From the NCBI RefSeq assembly GCF_900198405.1, contig NZ_FZMR01000002.1, forward strand, positions 108,564 to 172,563: a stretch of DNA of 64,000 bases. Direction: 5' to 3'. Position numbers and translations under genes: made by a program. This DNA comes from Helicobacter cetorum. Lineage in GTDB: Bacteria > Campylobacterota > Campylobacteria > Campylobacterales > Helicobacteraceae. Numbering within the stretch: the first letter of the stretch is position 1; each line of letters begins with the position of its first letter. The notes under the pieces are model-generated. The model was not told where the DNA came from. It worked only from the letters and a program-made list of their open reading frames with translations, and did no database searches. Below are positions 38,365 to 48,428 of this stretch, piece after piece.

Positions 38365-39671
38365 TTCAATTCTCCTAATCTTGTCAAACTTTCTCCCAAA
38401 GTCTCTTCTAAAAGAGCTGTAATATTAACATATTCAATTTTAGCCTCTGCTAAGGCGATAAGAGCGTCCATGTAAGAATTTTGATAAATCAAATATTCAA
38501 ACAATCCAATTTTTTGCGCCTCATAAGCCACACGCCCCATTTCCATTAAGCGTCTTTTATTGTCAATCGCCTCTTTTTGCACTTTAATATACTTTTCTTT
38601 GGTTTTAAGTTGGTTAAGATAAGAATTAGCATTAATTCTAATATTTCTTTTCATCACTTCATTTTGTGCGAGTGTCCCACTTTGCAAATCTAAAAATTTT
38701 CGCTTTTGATAGATGTTTTTAGGTGTTACGGGTAAAGGAATACGCACTTCCATAGAAAAGTTTGTAGAAGAGTTATAACTTTCAGCACCAACTCCAAATT
38801 CAAAATTATTAAACACATCTCTATTGGCCAACTTGGCATTCACTCCATAATCTTTAGCGGTCAAATCTAAAATATCCACATACAAAGAGCGGTTTAATTT
38901 TTGTTTTAAAGATTCAGGCTCTAGTCGCACATATTCAAAATCTAAGCCTATTACTTTCACATCATGCAAATGGTTTAAATAAGTGCCAAAATTAGCCCCC
39001 TCCTTTACCGGCTCCACAATGGCTAACATCGTGTCTAGCAACTTTTCTATATTGATAAGCATGGTTTCAATATTAGTCTTAGCTAATTTGGATTCCAAAT
39101 AAGAATTATTAAAATTAATATAATCTTTTTCGCTCATACTCCCAGCTTTAACCTTTTTTTTAGCGATTTCTAGCTGAGAATAAAAATTAGCCTCTCGTTG
39201 CACATAAATTTTATATTTTTCTTTGGTGATTACATAAGTTAAATAGAGGCGTTTCGCACCAATAAAGGCTAGATTCTTGCTTAGAGTATAGCTTTTATCA
39301 TATTGAACGGTTTTGATAGAAAGGCTTTTGGATAATAGTGAGCTAACCCATGGCAGTTTAGGCTTAATCACTAGAACGGTTCTAGGCTGAGCCTCTACAA
39401 TACCTTGATAGTTTTTTACCATAGAAGTTTCATTATCAATAAAAGGAAAATCCCAAGCATTAGTGGAACGCTGTTCATTTAATCGGCTCTTAAAATCAGC
39501 TTTTTTGGCGATTAATTCCATTGAGTTAGTTTCTACTTCTTTAAAAAACTCTTTTAGGGTAAAAGTCTTAGCACTAAGCATGCTCACAAAAAGAGCTACC
39601 CCCAAAAAAGAAAGTTGAACTTTTGTGTAGCGTTTGAATAGATTAAATCGCAATTTCTTTAATATCCCCAA
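38361..39671 (-). CDS. cznC: Outer membrane channel of the Czn system, TolC-like
   Basis: A 436-residue TolC-family protein. Signal region [10 protein letters not shown] (residues about 25-35), then helical pairs ([20 protein letters not shown]; then [19 protein letters not shown]) and barrel strands including [20 protein letters not shown]. The frame opens with TTG at 39671, inside glyS; a second in-frame TTG at 39653 is also possible, and no ATG is available before the signal peptide. The 29-base overlap with glyS makes cznC translation dependent on glyS. The true start is therefore unsure. Confidence 0.88.
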   Translation of the reverse strand: MGILKKLRFNLFKRYTKVQLSFLGVALFVSMLSAKTFTLKEFFKEVETNSMELIAKKADFKSRLNEQRSTNAWDFPFIDNETSMVKNYQGIVEAQPRTVLVIKPKLPWVSSLLSKSLSIKTVQYDKSYTLSKNLAFIGAKRLYLTYVITKEKYKIYVQREANFYSQLEIAKKKVKAGSMSEKDYINFNNSYLESKLAKTNIETMLINIEKLLDTMLAIVEPVKEGANFGTYLNHLHDVKVIGLDFEYVRLEPESLKQKLNRSLYVDILDLTAKDYGVNAKLANRDVFNNFEFGVGAESYNSSTNFSMEVRIPLPVTPKNIYQKRKFLDLQSGTLAQNEVMKRNIRINANSYLNQLKTKEKYIKVQKEAIDNKRRLMEMGRVAYEAQKIGLFEYLIYQNSYMDALIALAEAKIEYVNITALLEETLGESLTRLGELN

Positions 39672-41742
39672 TTTCTAAGAAACTCTTATAGATATTCAAT
39701 AAGAAATTCTTACGATTTTCTTGAATCTCTTTATCTTTATCCATAACCAGCACACTTTTAAAATACTCTTCTAAAGGTTCATACAAACTAAAATAAGCTT
39801 CTATTTTGCTATCCAAGCTATCAAAATGACTCGTTTTTAGCTCATTATATGCACTAAAAAGGGCATGCTCTTGTGGCTCTTTAAAAAGATTTTTTGAAAA
39901 ATCGCAAGTCTTGTTGAGATTTCTATCTTTATTAATATTAGCTAGGCGTTTGAAAGCACTAAAAAGCAATTCTTTCTTTTGAGTGTTCTTTGGGTTATCT
40001 AAAAAGCGTTTTAAGGCTTTGACTTTTTGAATGATTTTTACAATATCTCGCTCATTTGTATTAAGCACACTTCTAATAATTGATGGGTTACAATCTATTA
40101 AATTAGCAAATCTTTCTAGCAAAAACTTCTCTAACATATCCAAATCAAAGCTTTTATAAACGCCCACTTGTTGCATTATATTTTCTAAATCACGCTTTAA
40201 ATCAAAGTCTAATTCATAATGAGAAATAATCTTTAATAGCCCTAATCCCATACGCCTTAGTGCGTAAGGGTCTTTAGAGCCACTAGGAATTTTACCCACA
40301 CTAAAAAGAGCAAGTAAGCTATCTATCTTAAGACTTAAGGAAACTATCGCACTAAAGACATTAGAAGGTAAGGGAGAATTTTCGCTTGTAGGTAAATATT
40401 GCTCTTTGATACTCAAAGCAACAAGCTTATCTTCATTTTGGGCTAAAACGTAGTAATAACCCATAATCCCTTGAAGTTCTGTAAATTCATACACCACTTC
40501 ACTCAGCAAATCCGCTTTAGCGATTTTAATGGCTCTAAGGATAAGCTCAAGGGCTTTCTCTAAAGGCATATTTAAAGATGAAAAATATTTTTGTGTTAGA
40601 TATTTAGCGATAATTAACTCACGCTCCACTTTATCTTTTAAAGTTCCTAAGCCTTGCACAAAAACAACATTTTCTAAAGGGGCGTTATCTAAGGGCTTTT
40701 TCAAATCATTTTCATAAAAGAAAACTGCATCACTTAAACGAGCCTTTAAAACCTTTTGATTGCCTAAAATGATTTTTTGCTTGTCTTTACTAATGGCGTT
40801 ACTCACCACAATAAAGCCGTTGTGTAATGTCTTGCTGTCTTTATCAAAGGTAGCAAAATAGCGTTGGTTTTCTTTCATAGAAGTGATGATAATCTCGCTG
40901 GGTAATTTCAAAAATTCCTTGTCAAATTCTCCAAAAAGCGCTGTGGGGTATTCAGTAATGGCTATGACTTCTTTTAATAAATTAGTATCAATCTCTACTA
41001 TGATATTATGCTTTTTTTCTAACTCTCTAATCTCTTGTAGGATTTTAGTCTCACGCTTTGTTGGGCCTAAAATAACATGGTGTTTTTCTAAAGTCTCAAA
41101 ATATTCCTTAGGGCTACTAACCTTAATGTATTCAAAACTCTCTTGTCTATGCACTTGTGTGGCTTGTTTAGTTTTAAAACCATATTCTTTTACTTCAATG
41201 CCATTAAAATCTTGTTGATTAAATAGCACACAAATATTATGAATAGGTCTAATAAAGCTCTTTTCTACACTAGCCCAACGCATAGATTTTCCAAAATTCA
41301 AACTCTCTAAAAACTCTAAGATAATAGGCATAATCAAATGTTTAGTAGGCTGTGGGGCATTGACTTTAGCATAATAAAGCACTTCTTTATTGTTCTTAAA
41401 AGCCGTTTGGAAGTTCTTATTATCTTTTAACTCTAAGTCTATTTTCTTATAAAACCCCAAACCAACCGCATTCAAACCTTGCGTTTTATCCTTATTGTTA
41501 CACGCAATTTCAATGGGTGCTCCAAAAAACTCTTCCTTAGTTTCTTTGGTTGAAAGGGGAAAATCTTTGATAGATAAACACAAACGCCTAGGGGTGTAAA
41601 AAATCTCTATAGCTCCTACTTCTAGGGCGTATTTTTGAAAAAGGGCTTGGAGCTTTTTAGGCATTTCCTTATATTCATTCAGCAATGCTTGTGCAGGCAA
41701 TTCTTCGGTTAAAATCTCTACTAATAATTCATCTGAACTCAA
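39643..41742 (-). CDS. glyS: Glycyl-tRNA synthetase beta subunit
   Basis: A 699-residue beta subunit of GlyRS providing tRNA binding. Landmarks: [18 protein letters not shown] at the N-terminus, [40 protein letters not shown]-like [48 protein letters not shown] (with the [10 protein letters not shown] signature). Full length. It is encoded in front of cznC, with the reading frames overlapping by 29 bases; this linkage of an essential gene with the metal pump also occurs in H. pylori (HP0972-0969). Confidence 0.95.
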   Translation of the reverse strand: MSSDELLVEILTEELPAQALLNEYKEMPKKLQALFQKYALEVGAIEIFYTPRRLCLSIKDFPLSTKETKEEFFGAPIEIACNNKDKTQGLNAVGLGFYKKIDLELKDNKNFQTAFKNNKEVLYYAKVNAPQPTKHLIMPIILEFLESLNFGKSMRWASVEKSFIRPIHNICVLFNQQDFNGIEVKEYGFKTKQATQVHRQESFEYIKVSSPKEYFETLEKHHVILGPTKRETKILQEIRELEKKHNIIVEIDTNLLKEVIAITEYPTALFGEFDKEFLKLPSEIIITSMKENQRYFATFDKDSKTLHNGFIVVSNAISKDKQKIILGNQKVLKARLSDAVFFYENDLKKPLDNAPLENVVFVQGLGTLKDKVERELIIAKYLTQKYFSSLNMPLEKALELILRAIKIAKADLLSEVVYEFTELQGIMGYYYVLAQNEDKLVALSIKEQYLPTSENSPLPSNVFSAIVSLSLKIDSLLALFSVGKIPSGSKDPYALRRMGLGLLKIISHYELDFDLKRDLENIMQQVGVYKSFDLDMLEKFLLERFANLIDCNPSIIRSVLNTNERDIVKIIQKVKALKRFLDNPKNTQKKELLFSAFKRLANINKDRNLNKTCDFSKNLFKEPQEHALFSAYNELKTSHFDSLDSKIEAYFSLYEPLEEYFKSVLVMDKDKEIQENRKNFLLNIYKSFLEIGDIKEIAI

Positions 41743-41803
41743 AATCTAAATTCTCCCTAAAAATTTTGCTCTTACCCTAAACCAAGCTAGGCTAAAATTA
41801 TGG

Positions 41804-41809
41804 TAGAAT
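41804..41809 (+). promoter_or_regulatory. -10 box upstream of the transglycosylase-like gene
   Basis: TATGGTAGAATTATAC carries TAGAAT preceded by TG, in the extended -10 form common in this window. It is about 54 bases before the TTG start at 41863 and lies in the divergent gap to glyS. Motif-based only. Confidence 0.5.
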
Positions 41810-41862
41810 TATACTCAAATTTATTCTTATTTATAAATTCTTAAAATCATAGAGGTAAACAT

Positions 41863-42900
41863 TTGAAAAATTTAGCCCCGTTTATTAACACTAAGCTAAA
41901 AGCTCTTTTAGTAGGTGCAACGCTAAGTGCTTTTTTAAGCTTAAACTTAGTTGCAGAAGAAAGCTCTATTAAAGAGAATAAAAATAAGCCAAAATCGCCT
42001 ATCACTCATGTTGCGATGACAAAGTGTGATAACATTAAAGAGTTTAATGCTAAGCAAAAAGAAGTTTTAAACTTCGCTTATCAATTTGGCTCTAAAGAAA
42101 ATTTAGGCTATGAATTAGCAAGCATTGCATGGAAAGAATCATGTGCAGGGACTTATAGGATTAATTTTTCTGACCCAAGTGCAGGCGTTTATCATGCTTA
42201 TATCCCAAGCGTTCTAAAAAGCTATGGACATAAAGATAGCCCTTTTTTACGCAATGTTATGGGGGAATTACTCATTCAAAATAATAATTTTGCCTCCGAA
42301 GTAGCTCTAAAAGAATTAATCTATTGGAAAACGCGCTATCAAGGTAATTTAAAAAGCATGATTAAATCTTATAATAAAGGCAGTCGTTGGGAAAGAAACC
42401 AAAAGTCTAACGAAGATGCAGAAAAATATTACGAAGATATACAAGATAAAATCAAGCGTTTAAAAGAATCCAAGCTCTTTAGTGCAAATACCAAAGAAGA
42501 CCAAGCGTTGCAAAGAAGTGCTAATAGTAATTTACAGCTAGACCCCGTTGGTAATACTATGCCAAAGGCTCTAGCAAGTGCTAGTGAAGTTCTAAAAACC
42601 CCTATAGAGACTAAAGCTCAAGAGATAAAAGCCATTAAAGAGGTTAAGGCTAAAGAGCAACAAGAAATCAAAGAAATTAAGACTTCTTATAACAAGAAAT
42701 TAGAGCATAAACCTGTATATCTAGCTCAAGCCAACCACGCTAATCTTACCCATACTAAACCTAAAAGCACTCAAAAATCTGCTAAAGCCCATCATAAACG
42801 CTCCCAAAAGAACAATGCTAAGGAAGTGTGTAAAAATTGCTCTAAGGGACAAAAAAATGCGATTTTAGCTAATCGCATTACCCTTATGCAAGAGCCTTAA
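41863..42900 (+). CDS. Lytic transglycosylase-like exported protein with basic C-terminal tail (HP0973 type)
   Basis: A 345-residue protein. It starts at TTG (AGAGG seven bases upstream), with a signal peptide ending near residue 31 (LSAFLSLNLVAE). Residues about 60-190 resemble a transglycosylase (SLT) fold: LGYELASIAWKESCAGTYRI puts a candidate catalytic Glu at 92, followed by NNFASEVALKELIYWKTRYQG and SYNKGSRWERN. From about 215 the protein becomes low-complexity and Lys/Glu/His-rich (KEVKAKEQQEIKEIK; KAHHKRSQKNNAKEVCKNC). The tail may bind peptidoglycan, LPS or metal. It lies 12 bases before gpmI. The enzymatic call is inferred from the local motif. Confidence 0.65.
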   Translation: MKNLAPFINTKLKALLVGATLSAFLSLNLVAEESSIKENKNKPKSPITHVAMTKCDNIKEFNAKQKEVLNFAYQFGSKENLGYELASIAWKESCAGTYRINFSDPSAGVYHAYIPSVLKSYGHKDSPFLRNVMGELLIQNNNFASEVALKELIYWKTRYQGNLKSMIKSYNKGSRWERNQKSNEDAEKYYEDIQDKIKRLKESKLFSANTKEDQALQRSANSNLQLDPVGNTMPKALASASEVLKTPIETKAQEIKAIKEVKAKEQQEIKEIKTSYNKKLEHKPVYLAQANHANLTHTKPKSTQKSAKAHHKRSQKNNAKEVCKNCSKGQKNAILANRITLMQEP

Positions 42901-42912
42901 AAAGCCTTAAAT

Positions 42913-44391
42913 ATGGCACAAAAAACTCTTCTTATCATTACTGATGGCATAGGGTATCGCAAAGATAGCGATTATAATGCCTTTTTTCATGCCAAAAAGC
43001 CTACTTATGACTTGATGTTTGAGACCTTGCCTTATAGTCTCATTGACACGCATGGCTTAAGCGTAGGCTTACCTAAAGGACAAATGGGAAATTCTGAAGT
43101 GGGGCATATGTGTATCGGAGCTGGTAGAGTGCTCTATCAAGATTTAGTCAAAATTTCTTTAAGCATTCAAAATGATGAGCTTAAAAACAACACCGCTTTT
43201 TTAGACACTATTCATAAAAGCAAGGTTATCCATCTTATGGGGCTGATGAGTGATGGGGGCGTGCATTCACATATTGAGCATTTTATCGCTCTAGCCCTAG
43301 AAAGTCAAAAACTCAATAAGAAAGTCTATCTACATTTAATCACTGATGGCAGAGATGTTGCCCCTAAAAGTGCTTTAACTTATTTAGAACAAATGCAGGC
43401 TATCTGTAATGAAAACATTCAAATCGCCACCATTAGCGGGCGTTTCTATGCGATGGATAGAGACAAACGCTTTGAGAGAATTGAACTCGCTTACAATAGC
43501 CTAATGGGTCTTACAAACCCCACCCCTTTAAGTCCTAGTGAATATATCAAAAGTCAGTATAACGAAAATGTTACCGATGAATTTATTTTGCCGACTTGCT
43601 TTAAAGGTTATTTAGGCATGCAAGATGATGAAAGCTTTATTTTTTTAAACTTTAGAAATGATAGGGCTAAAGAAATAGTGAGTGCTTTAGGCGATAAAAA
43701 TTTTAATGCTTTTAAGCGTCAAGTTTTTAAAAAACTTCATATCGCTACCATGACCCCTTATGACAAAACATTCCCCTACCCTATTTTGTTTCCTAAAGAA
43801 AATATTCAAAACACACTCGCTGAAGTCGTCTCTTCTCATAACCTAACTCAAAGCCATATCGCTGAGACCGAAAAATACGCTCATGTAACTTTCTTTATCA
43901 ATGGCGGAATAGAGACTCCTTTTAAAAATGAAAATAGAGTGCTAATTAGTAGCCCAAAAGTGGCTACTTATGACCTAAAGCCTGAAATGAGTGCCAAAGA
44001 AGTAACCCTTGTTGTATTAGAGCAGATGAGACTAGGCACTGATTTAATCATTGTTAATTTTGCTAATGGCGATATGGTGGGGCATACCGGAAACTTTGAA
44101 GCAAGCATTAAGGCTGTAGAAGTAGTAGATGAGTGCTTAGGAAAAATCCTTTCACTAGCCAAAGAATTAGATTACGCCATGCTTTTAACAAGTGATCATG
44201 GAAATTGCGAGCATATGAAAGATGAAAATCACAATCCCTTGACTAATCACACCGCCGGAAGTGTGTATTGCTTTGTTTTAGGAAATGGTGTCAAAACCTT
44301 AAAAAACGGAGCCTTAAACAACATCGCTAGTAGCGTGTTAAAACTTATGGGTATTAAAGCCCCAGAAGTTATGAGTGAACCCCTATTTTAG
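42913..44391 (+). CDS. gpmI: 2,3-bisphosphoglycerate-independent phosphoglycerate mutase
   Basis: A 492-residue alkaline-phosphatase-superfamily enzyme of glycolysis/gluconeogenesis (3- to 2-phosphoglycerate). Landmarks: [19 protein letters not shown] with a metal Asp, [18 protein letters not shown] with the phosphorylated Ser, [46 protein letters not shown] and [12 protein letters not shown] with Mn ligands. Complete; Helicobacter uses this Mn-dependent form. It is followed 15 bases later by gatC. Confidence 0.96.
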   Translation: MAQKTLLIITDGIGYRKDSDYNAFFHAKKPTYDLMFETLPYSLIDTHGLSVGLPKGQMGNSEVGHMCIGAGRVLYQDLVKISLSIQNDELKNNTAFLDTIHKSKVIHLMGLMSDGGVHSHIEHFIALALESQKLNKKVYLHLITDGRDVAPKSALTYLEQMQAICNENIQIATISGRFYAMDRDKRFERIELAYNSLMGLTNPTPLSPSEYIKSQYNENVTDEFILPTCFKGYLGMQDDESFIFLNFRNDRAKEIVSALGDKNFNAFKRQVFKKLHIATMTPYDKTFPYPILFPKENIQNTLAEVVSSHNLTQSHIAETEKYAHVTFFINGGIETPFKNENRVLISSPKVATYDLKPEMSAKEVTLVVLEQMRLGTDLIIVNFANGDMVGHTGNFEASIKAVEVVDECLGKILSLAKELDYAMLLTSDHGNCEHMKDENHNPLTNHTAGSVYCFVLGNGVKTLKNGALNNIASSVLKLMGIKAPEVMSEPLF

Positions 44392-44406
44392 ATTAAAGGA
44401 AAAACA

Positions 44407-44688
44407 ATGCAAATTGATGATAAATTATTACAACGCTTAGAAAAATTAAGCATGCTAGAGATTAAAGATGAGTATAAAGAAAGTGTTAAAAGCCATTTAG
44501 CCGAGACCTTAGGTTTTGTAGAAAATATCTTTACTCTAGAAACAAGCGATTTGAATATAGACACCAAGCTAAGCACCCCTTTAAGAGAAGATATAGCACA
44601 AAATGAGCCTAGTGTAGCACAAGATATTTTAAGCCAAAGCAAACACAGCCAAGATAACTACTTCATTGTGCCTAAGATTATTGAATAG
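44407..44688 (+). CDS. gatC: Aspartyl/glutamyl-tRNA amidotransferase subunit C
   Basis: A 93-residue subunit that stabilises GatA in the GatCAB amidotransferase converting Glu-tRNA(Gln) and Asp-tRNA(Asn) to their amides. Hallmarks: an N-terminal helix with LEKLSMLEI, a middle [15 protein letters not shown], and the C-terminal FIVPKIIE typical of GatC. GatA and GatB are elsewhere, as in H. pylori. After it the H. pylori synteny ends and the repeat-protein gene follows. Confidence 0.93.
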   Translation: MQIDDKLLQRLEKLSMLEIKDEYKESVKSHLAETLGFVENIFTLETSDLNIDTKLSTPLREDIAQNEPSVAQDILSQSKHSQDNYFIVPKIIE

Positions 44689-44824
44689 ACAAGGATAATA
44701 AAAAACTCAACTCAGCGTTTAAAGCAAGTTTTTATAAGATAATTGATAGTCTCTTGGGCTTTTGTTATCATTTTTAATAATGTTACTTTTTATAGATACT
44801 AACATTATTTTATGGTTTATTCAT

Positions 44825-44853
44825 TGTTATAATGTTAAAAAATATGCTATAGT
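44825..44853 (+). promoter_or_regulatory. Tandem extended -10 boxes upstream of the repeat protein
   Basis: TGTTATAAT (TATAAT at 44828-44833) and, 20 bases downstream, TATGCTATAGT give two possible promoters in the 223-base gap after gatC. The RBS AGGAG lies before the ATG at 44912. Motif-based. Confidence 0.55.
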
Positions 44854-44911
44854 TCTACAACTTTATGGTCATGCCATTTTGTTTTTTTAAAATTTATTTT
44901 TAGGAGTTACT

Positions 44912-47197
44912 ATGAATGCTTATAAAACATTTCTTAGTTTAGCTTTAATTAGCAGTTTTGCTTTTGCAGAAAATTTCAATAACGCTGTAGTTGAAAAAGA
45001 TATTCAAAATATCTCTCAATACACTAATACCGGTCATATTCAAGGGCTTTTTAATCAAGCTAAGAATGGACAAAATGTCGCACAATTTGAGCAGAGTCTA
45101 AAAAATCTCAATAGCACCTTACCTCTTTATCAAAATGCCCATAACGATACCGATATTTATAATAATGATATGAAAATTTATAGTGGCATGAGTAATGCAA
45201 CCATTCAAAGTGATTTGAAAAAATTAAGCTCTCTTTCTAGCCAACTTACAAGCGGTAGCACATCAGCGGTAAGCCAAATGTCTTGGTATATTGGCGATGG
45301 TTATGGCAATCAAAATAAAGTTAATTCTGTAAAAAACTATGTCAAAAATTTAGAAAATGAATTTCAACAAGCCCAAGCAACCTTACAGAATGATTATAAA
45401 AATGCCGAAGTTGAGCAAGAATTACAAGATATTTCCAAATACACTAATACTAGTTGGCTTAATGAACTTTATAATGCGGGCAAGCATAACAAAGGGTATG
45501 AAAGACAATTTGAGCAAACCCTTGATAATGTCATTAACGCTCTACCTTTATTCAAAAACGCTCGCACTGAATCTAGCGTGTATCAAAATGATATTAAAAA
45601 CTATGGTAATGTCAGTAATTCAGCCGTTCAAAACGACCTAAACACATTAAAAACACTTGCTCATGAAATTTGGGGTAATTATGGTAATTCAGGGACTAAT
45701 CAGTTGAATTGGTATGTATCTGATGGCTATGGCAATCAAAACAAAGTTAATTCAGTGGAAAATTATGTCAAGAGCTTAGAAAATCAATTCAATCAAACCC
45801 AAGCTAATTTAGAAAATGACTATAAAAATGCAATGATTGAAAAAGACATTCAAACTATTTCTCAATATACCAATACAGACTATATTCAAGGGCTTTTCAA
45901 TCAAGCAAAGAATGATCGCAATGTCGTACAATTTGAACAAAGCTTGAAAAATCTCAATAGCACTTTACCTCTATTCAAAAATGCTCATAATGATACAGAC
46001 ACTTATAATAATGATGTCAAAAAATATAGCAATCTTAATGATGCAACCATTCAAAGTGATTTGAAAAAATTAAGCTCTCTTTCTAGCCAGCTTACAAGCG
46101 GTAGCACATCAGCGGTAAGTCAAATGTCTTGGTATATTGGCGATGGCATGGGTAGTCAAAGCAAGGTTAATTCAGTAGAAAATTATGTAGAGCATTTAGA
46201 AAATGAATTTAATCAAGTTCAAGCTAGTTTAGATAAAGCCTATAAGAATGTAGAAGTCAAGCAAAATATTCAAACAATTTCTAAATATGTCAATACAAGC
46301 TGGCTTAACACTCTCTACAATGCAGGCAAAACGAATGCTGGATATGAAAGGCAGTTCGAACAGCTCTTAGGCAACTTAAACAACGCTCTTCCATTATTCC
46401 AAAATGCCTATGCAGACAAAACTACCGCTACTAATCTTATGAAAGAATATGGCAATATCGGTGGGGCCATTCAAAATGATTTGAAACAATTACAAAGCAT
46501 TTCTAATAAGCTTACCGGCTATTCTAGAACTTCTGGCATGAGTCAATTAAATTGGTATTTAGCAAGTGGCTGGGGCAATAAGCAACAAATCGCTCAATCA
46601 GAAAGCTATGTTAAAAACTTAGAAAATGAGTTTAACCAAGTTCAAACTAATTTGAATAATACCCTTAAGGATTACCACGCTATCAATAATCTTGCAAATA
46701 CCCTTAATCAGTTTAGCCCTTATTACTATAATGCGGCCAATCAAATTGTTCAAGCAGATAATAACACTTGTATTCATGGCATGAGCTGTTTTAACCATCA
46801 AGCCTATAATTCTTCTGTTTTACAAACTGAGTTTTTGGGAAATACGATGCAAAAATTAGTTCAAGAAGACGAGCAAGCCCTAAGACAATTTGCTAAAGAC
46901 CCTAGTAACGGACAACTCGCTCTAAAGATTAAAGCAATCAATAATGCTCTGTATGATAATGCCCTAAGAGCTGATTATAATGCTACAAGAGGTCTTTTAA
47001 ATAAAGAATATGATAGTTTAGTCTTGCAAAACGATAAAATCTTAGAAAAAGATGTCCAAGAAATCAACACTTATCTTGAACATAATCCTACCATAGCAAA
47101 CGCTATGCACCACCATATTGACGAGGTCAATCACGCCGATGAAGATAAAGATTACTCCGATAATGATATGGATATGCTAGATAGGTTTGAAAAATAG
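44912..47197 (+). CDS. Secreted protein with four tandem ~140-residue helical repeats
   Basis: A 761-residue protein with a signal peptide ending near residue 19 (LALISSFAFA) and four consecutive repeats starting at about residues 27, 167, 309 and 449 (140, 142, 140, 142 residues). Repeats 1 and 3 share YTNT..IQGLFNQAKN and SSLSSQLTSGSTSAVSQMSW; repeats 2 and 4 share SWLN.LYNAGK, GYERQFEQ and LNWY. All end in QNKVNSV.NYV.-type helices. The pattern is A-B-A-B. A unique ~170-residue tail follows, with one Cys pair (CIHGMSC) and an acidic end (DEDKDYSDNDMDMLD). No aromatic C-terminal barrel strand. The fold looks wholly alpha-helical. I do not recognise the family; adhesin, effector or structural surface protein are all possible. 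Confidence 0.75.
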   Translation: MNAYKTFLSLALISSFAFAENFNNAVVEKDIQNISQYTNTGHIQGLFNQAKNGQNVAQFEQSLKNLNSTLPLYQNAHNDTDIYNNDMKIYSGMSNATIQSDLKKLSSLSSQLTSGSTSAVSQMSWYIGDGYGNQNKVNSVKNYVKNLENEFQQAQATLQNDYKNAEVEQELQDISKYTNTSWLNELYNAGKHNKGYERQFEQTLDNVINALPLFKNARTESSVYQNDIKNYGNVSNSAVQNDLNTLKTLAHEIWGNYGNSGTNQLNWYVSDGYGNQNKVNSVENYVKSLENQFNQTQANLENDYKNAMIEKDIQTISQYTNTDYIQGLFNQAKNDRNVVQFEQSLKNLNSTLPLFKNAHNDTDTYNNDVKKYSNLNDATIQSDLKKLSSLSSQLTSGSTSAVSQMSWYIGDGMGSQSKVNSVENYVEHLENEFNQVQASLDKAYKNVEVKQNIQTISKYVNTSWLNTLYNAGKTNAGYERQFEQLLGNLNNALPLFQNAYADKTTATNLMKEYGNIGGAIQNDLKQLQSISNKLTGYSRTSGMSQLNWYLASGWGNKQQIAQSESYVKNLENEFNQVQTNLNNTLKDYHAINNLANTLNQFSPYYYNAANQIVQADNNTCIHGMSCFNHQAYNSSVLQTEFLGNTMQKLVQEDEQALRQFAKDPSNGQLALKIKAINNALYDNALRADYNATRGLLNKEYDSLVLQNDKILEKDVQEINTYLEHNPTIANAMHHHIDEVNHADEDKDYSDNDMDMLDRFEK
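44990..46681 (+). repeat. Four tandem repeat units in A-B-A-B order
   Basis: Unit starts at 44990, 45410, 45836 and 46256. The segment of unit 1 near 45199-45330 recurs in unit 3 near 46039-46170 almost base for base, including silent sites, an offset of 840 bases, two units. Units 2 and 4 match less exactly at the DNA level. This points to an ancestral A-B dimer that duplicated, with later gene conversion of the A units. Confidence 0.85.
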
Positions 47198-47202
47198 CCA
47201 AC

Positions 47203-47238
47203 TTAGAAAGACTTCTAGGGTCTTTCTAATACTTTTTT
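47203..47238 (+). terminator. Terminator of the repeat protein gene
   Basis: TTAGAAAGAC (47203-47212) and GTCTTTCTAA (47220-47229) form a perfect 10-pair stem with a 7-base loop, followed by TACTTTTTT. It starts 6 bases after the stop codon, so the repeat protein is monocistronic. Confidence 0.9.
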
Positions 47239-47339
47239 AAAAACAACCACCTTATAAAATCTCTTTTAATTCTTTAAAAGATAAAAAATGAGTCTTAGAG
47301 ACTCTTAGACATGAGATTGAAATGATTACTAATTAGTAA

Positions 47340-48063
47340 ACCCCAATAAATCGCTAAAAATACCGGTAAAATTAAAAAACTTAATGGTAATTATGCAGAA
47401 CTACAAAATAGCCTTATAGCATTGCAAAAATTGAATCGTGCGATGGTAAATAGAAGAAATAAAGAAGCAATCAATAGTGCCATAAACAATATCCAAAATT
47501 CTCTGACAACAACTTCGGTGATAGCAACACAAAATATTCACCTGCTTATCAAGAGGCCAATTTGCCAACCAGAATGGCTCTATCCCTATAGGTAGTCTTA
47601 CTTGGTAATGGGAATATGGGTTATGCTACTATCAATGGAAAAAATTGCTATGATAATGCAACACAGAAACAACAATGGCAAAGCCAGCAAACAATAATCA
47701 ATGGACATAGCCAAAAAACTTAATGTAGAATTACCTCAAATGGAAGCTATAAATACAACAAGCAGTAGTCCTCAAAAGCTACTAACTCAAGTAAAAAGCA
47801 TTGTAGAACAGTTAGTTGCAACCAAGGCATGGTCTACTTCTGGATCTTGTTCATTTCTTGGAGAGGCTAATTACAATGTGCAAGTCCAAAACATGCCTTT
47901 AGTTAAAGAAACCAATGAAATTCTAACCATTGCCCAAAACCTTATTGTAACTTCTAATAATCTCAACAAAATTGAACAATCAAGCATCATAAACGCAATT
48001 TAGTTCAAACTTAGAAAAATCTAGTCAATACCAATTAGAGATTATCAGTCAATCCAATCAAAT
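47340..48063 (+). pseudogene. Hop outer membrane protein remnant, passenger region (frameshifted)
   Basis: Readable Hop-like stretches appear in shifting plus-strand frames: AELQNSLIALQKLNRAM around 47395-47450, SPAYQEANLPTRMAL around 47538-47585, and a 100-residue open piece at 47701-48003 with TSGSCSFLGEANYNVQVQ and NEILTIAQNLIVTSNN, typical of the central domain of BabA/SabA/HopZ-like proteins. Several frameshifts separate them, no signal peptide or start fits, and the C-terminal barrel is missing on this strand. It is a decayed hop gene. The 100-residue piece is unlikely to be an independent gene. Confidence 0.7.
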
Positions 48064-48075
48064 CGTAGATATTTT

Positions 48076-48402
48076 TTAAATCATAGGAATTCGAATACCA
48101 ATCTCAATGGAGTGTTAGTTATGCTTTTTCATATCTTTTTTTCAAAATACCAAAATTCATACGCATCTCCACATCAAAGAGAAATTGGAAATGCGTGCTA
48201 TTAATCTTCTTTTTATCTATGATTCGCTGTTTCTTAAAGAGGAGCTAAAGGTTTCACCCGCTAATTGAATGCCTCCAAAGACACCAAAATTGACGGCTTT
48301 ATTTTGATAAGACCTTTCAAAGATGCTATACAATACATCTGTGCCTACGCATAAGTATAAAGCCCTACATTATTATAAGTGTCTCTAAAGCCAAGTAAAA
48401 GG
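48076..48402 (-). pseudogene. Hop C-terminal barrel remnant in opposite orientation
   Basis: Read on the minus strand from about 48400 downward: NVGLYTYA, then ATDVLYSIFERSYQNKAVNF, GVFGGIQLAGETFSSS, then a stop, THFQFLFDVEMRMNFG, a further stop, and HSIEIGIRIPMI before a TAA. These are the conserved barrel blocks of Hop proteins (ordinarily LFDLGLRMNF and GVRIP), carrying three stop or frame defects. The final aromatic strand is absent. Since the passenger remnant next to it lies on the plus strand, the parent gene was probably split by an inversion near 48070. Confidence 0.75.
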
Positions 48403-48428
48403 GCTTAAAAAAATAAGCTTATACATTA

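Noticed and set aside
44700..44911. sRNA or riboswitch in the gap after gatC
   Set aside because: I see promoter-like boxes but no stable conserved structure; too AT-rich to support an RNA gene.
45357..45641. Open frame inside the repeat protein on the same strand
   Set aside because: Out-of-frame reading of the second repeat unit; no RBS and not repeated in the equivalent place of the fourth unit as an ORF.
47701..48003. 100-residue open frame as a separate small gene
   Set aside because: It is a preserved piece of a Hop passenger region, flanked by frameshifted Hop pieces, without an RBS or signal peptide.
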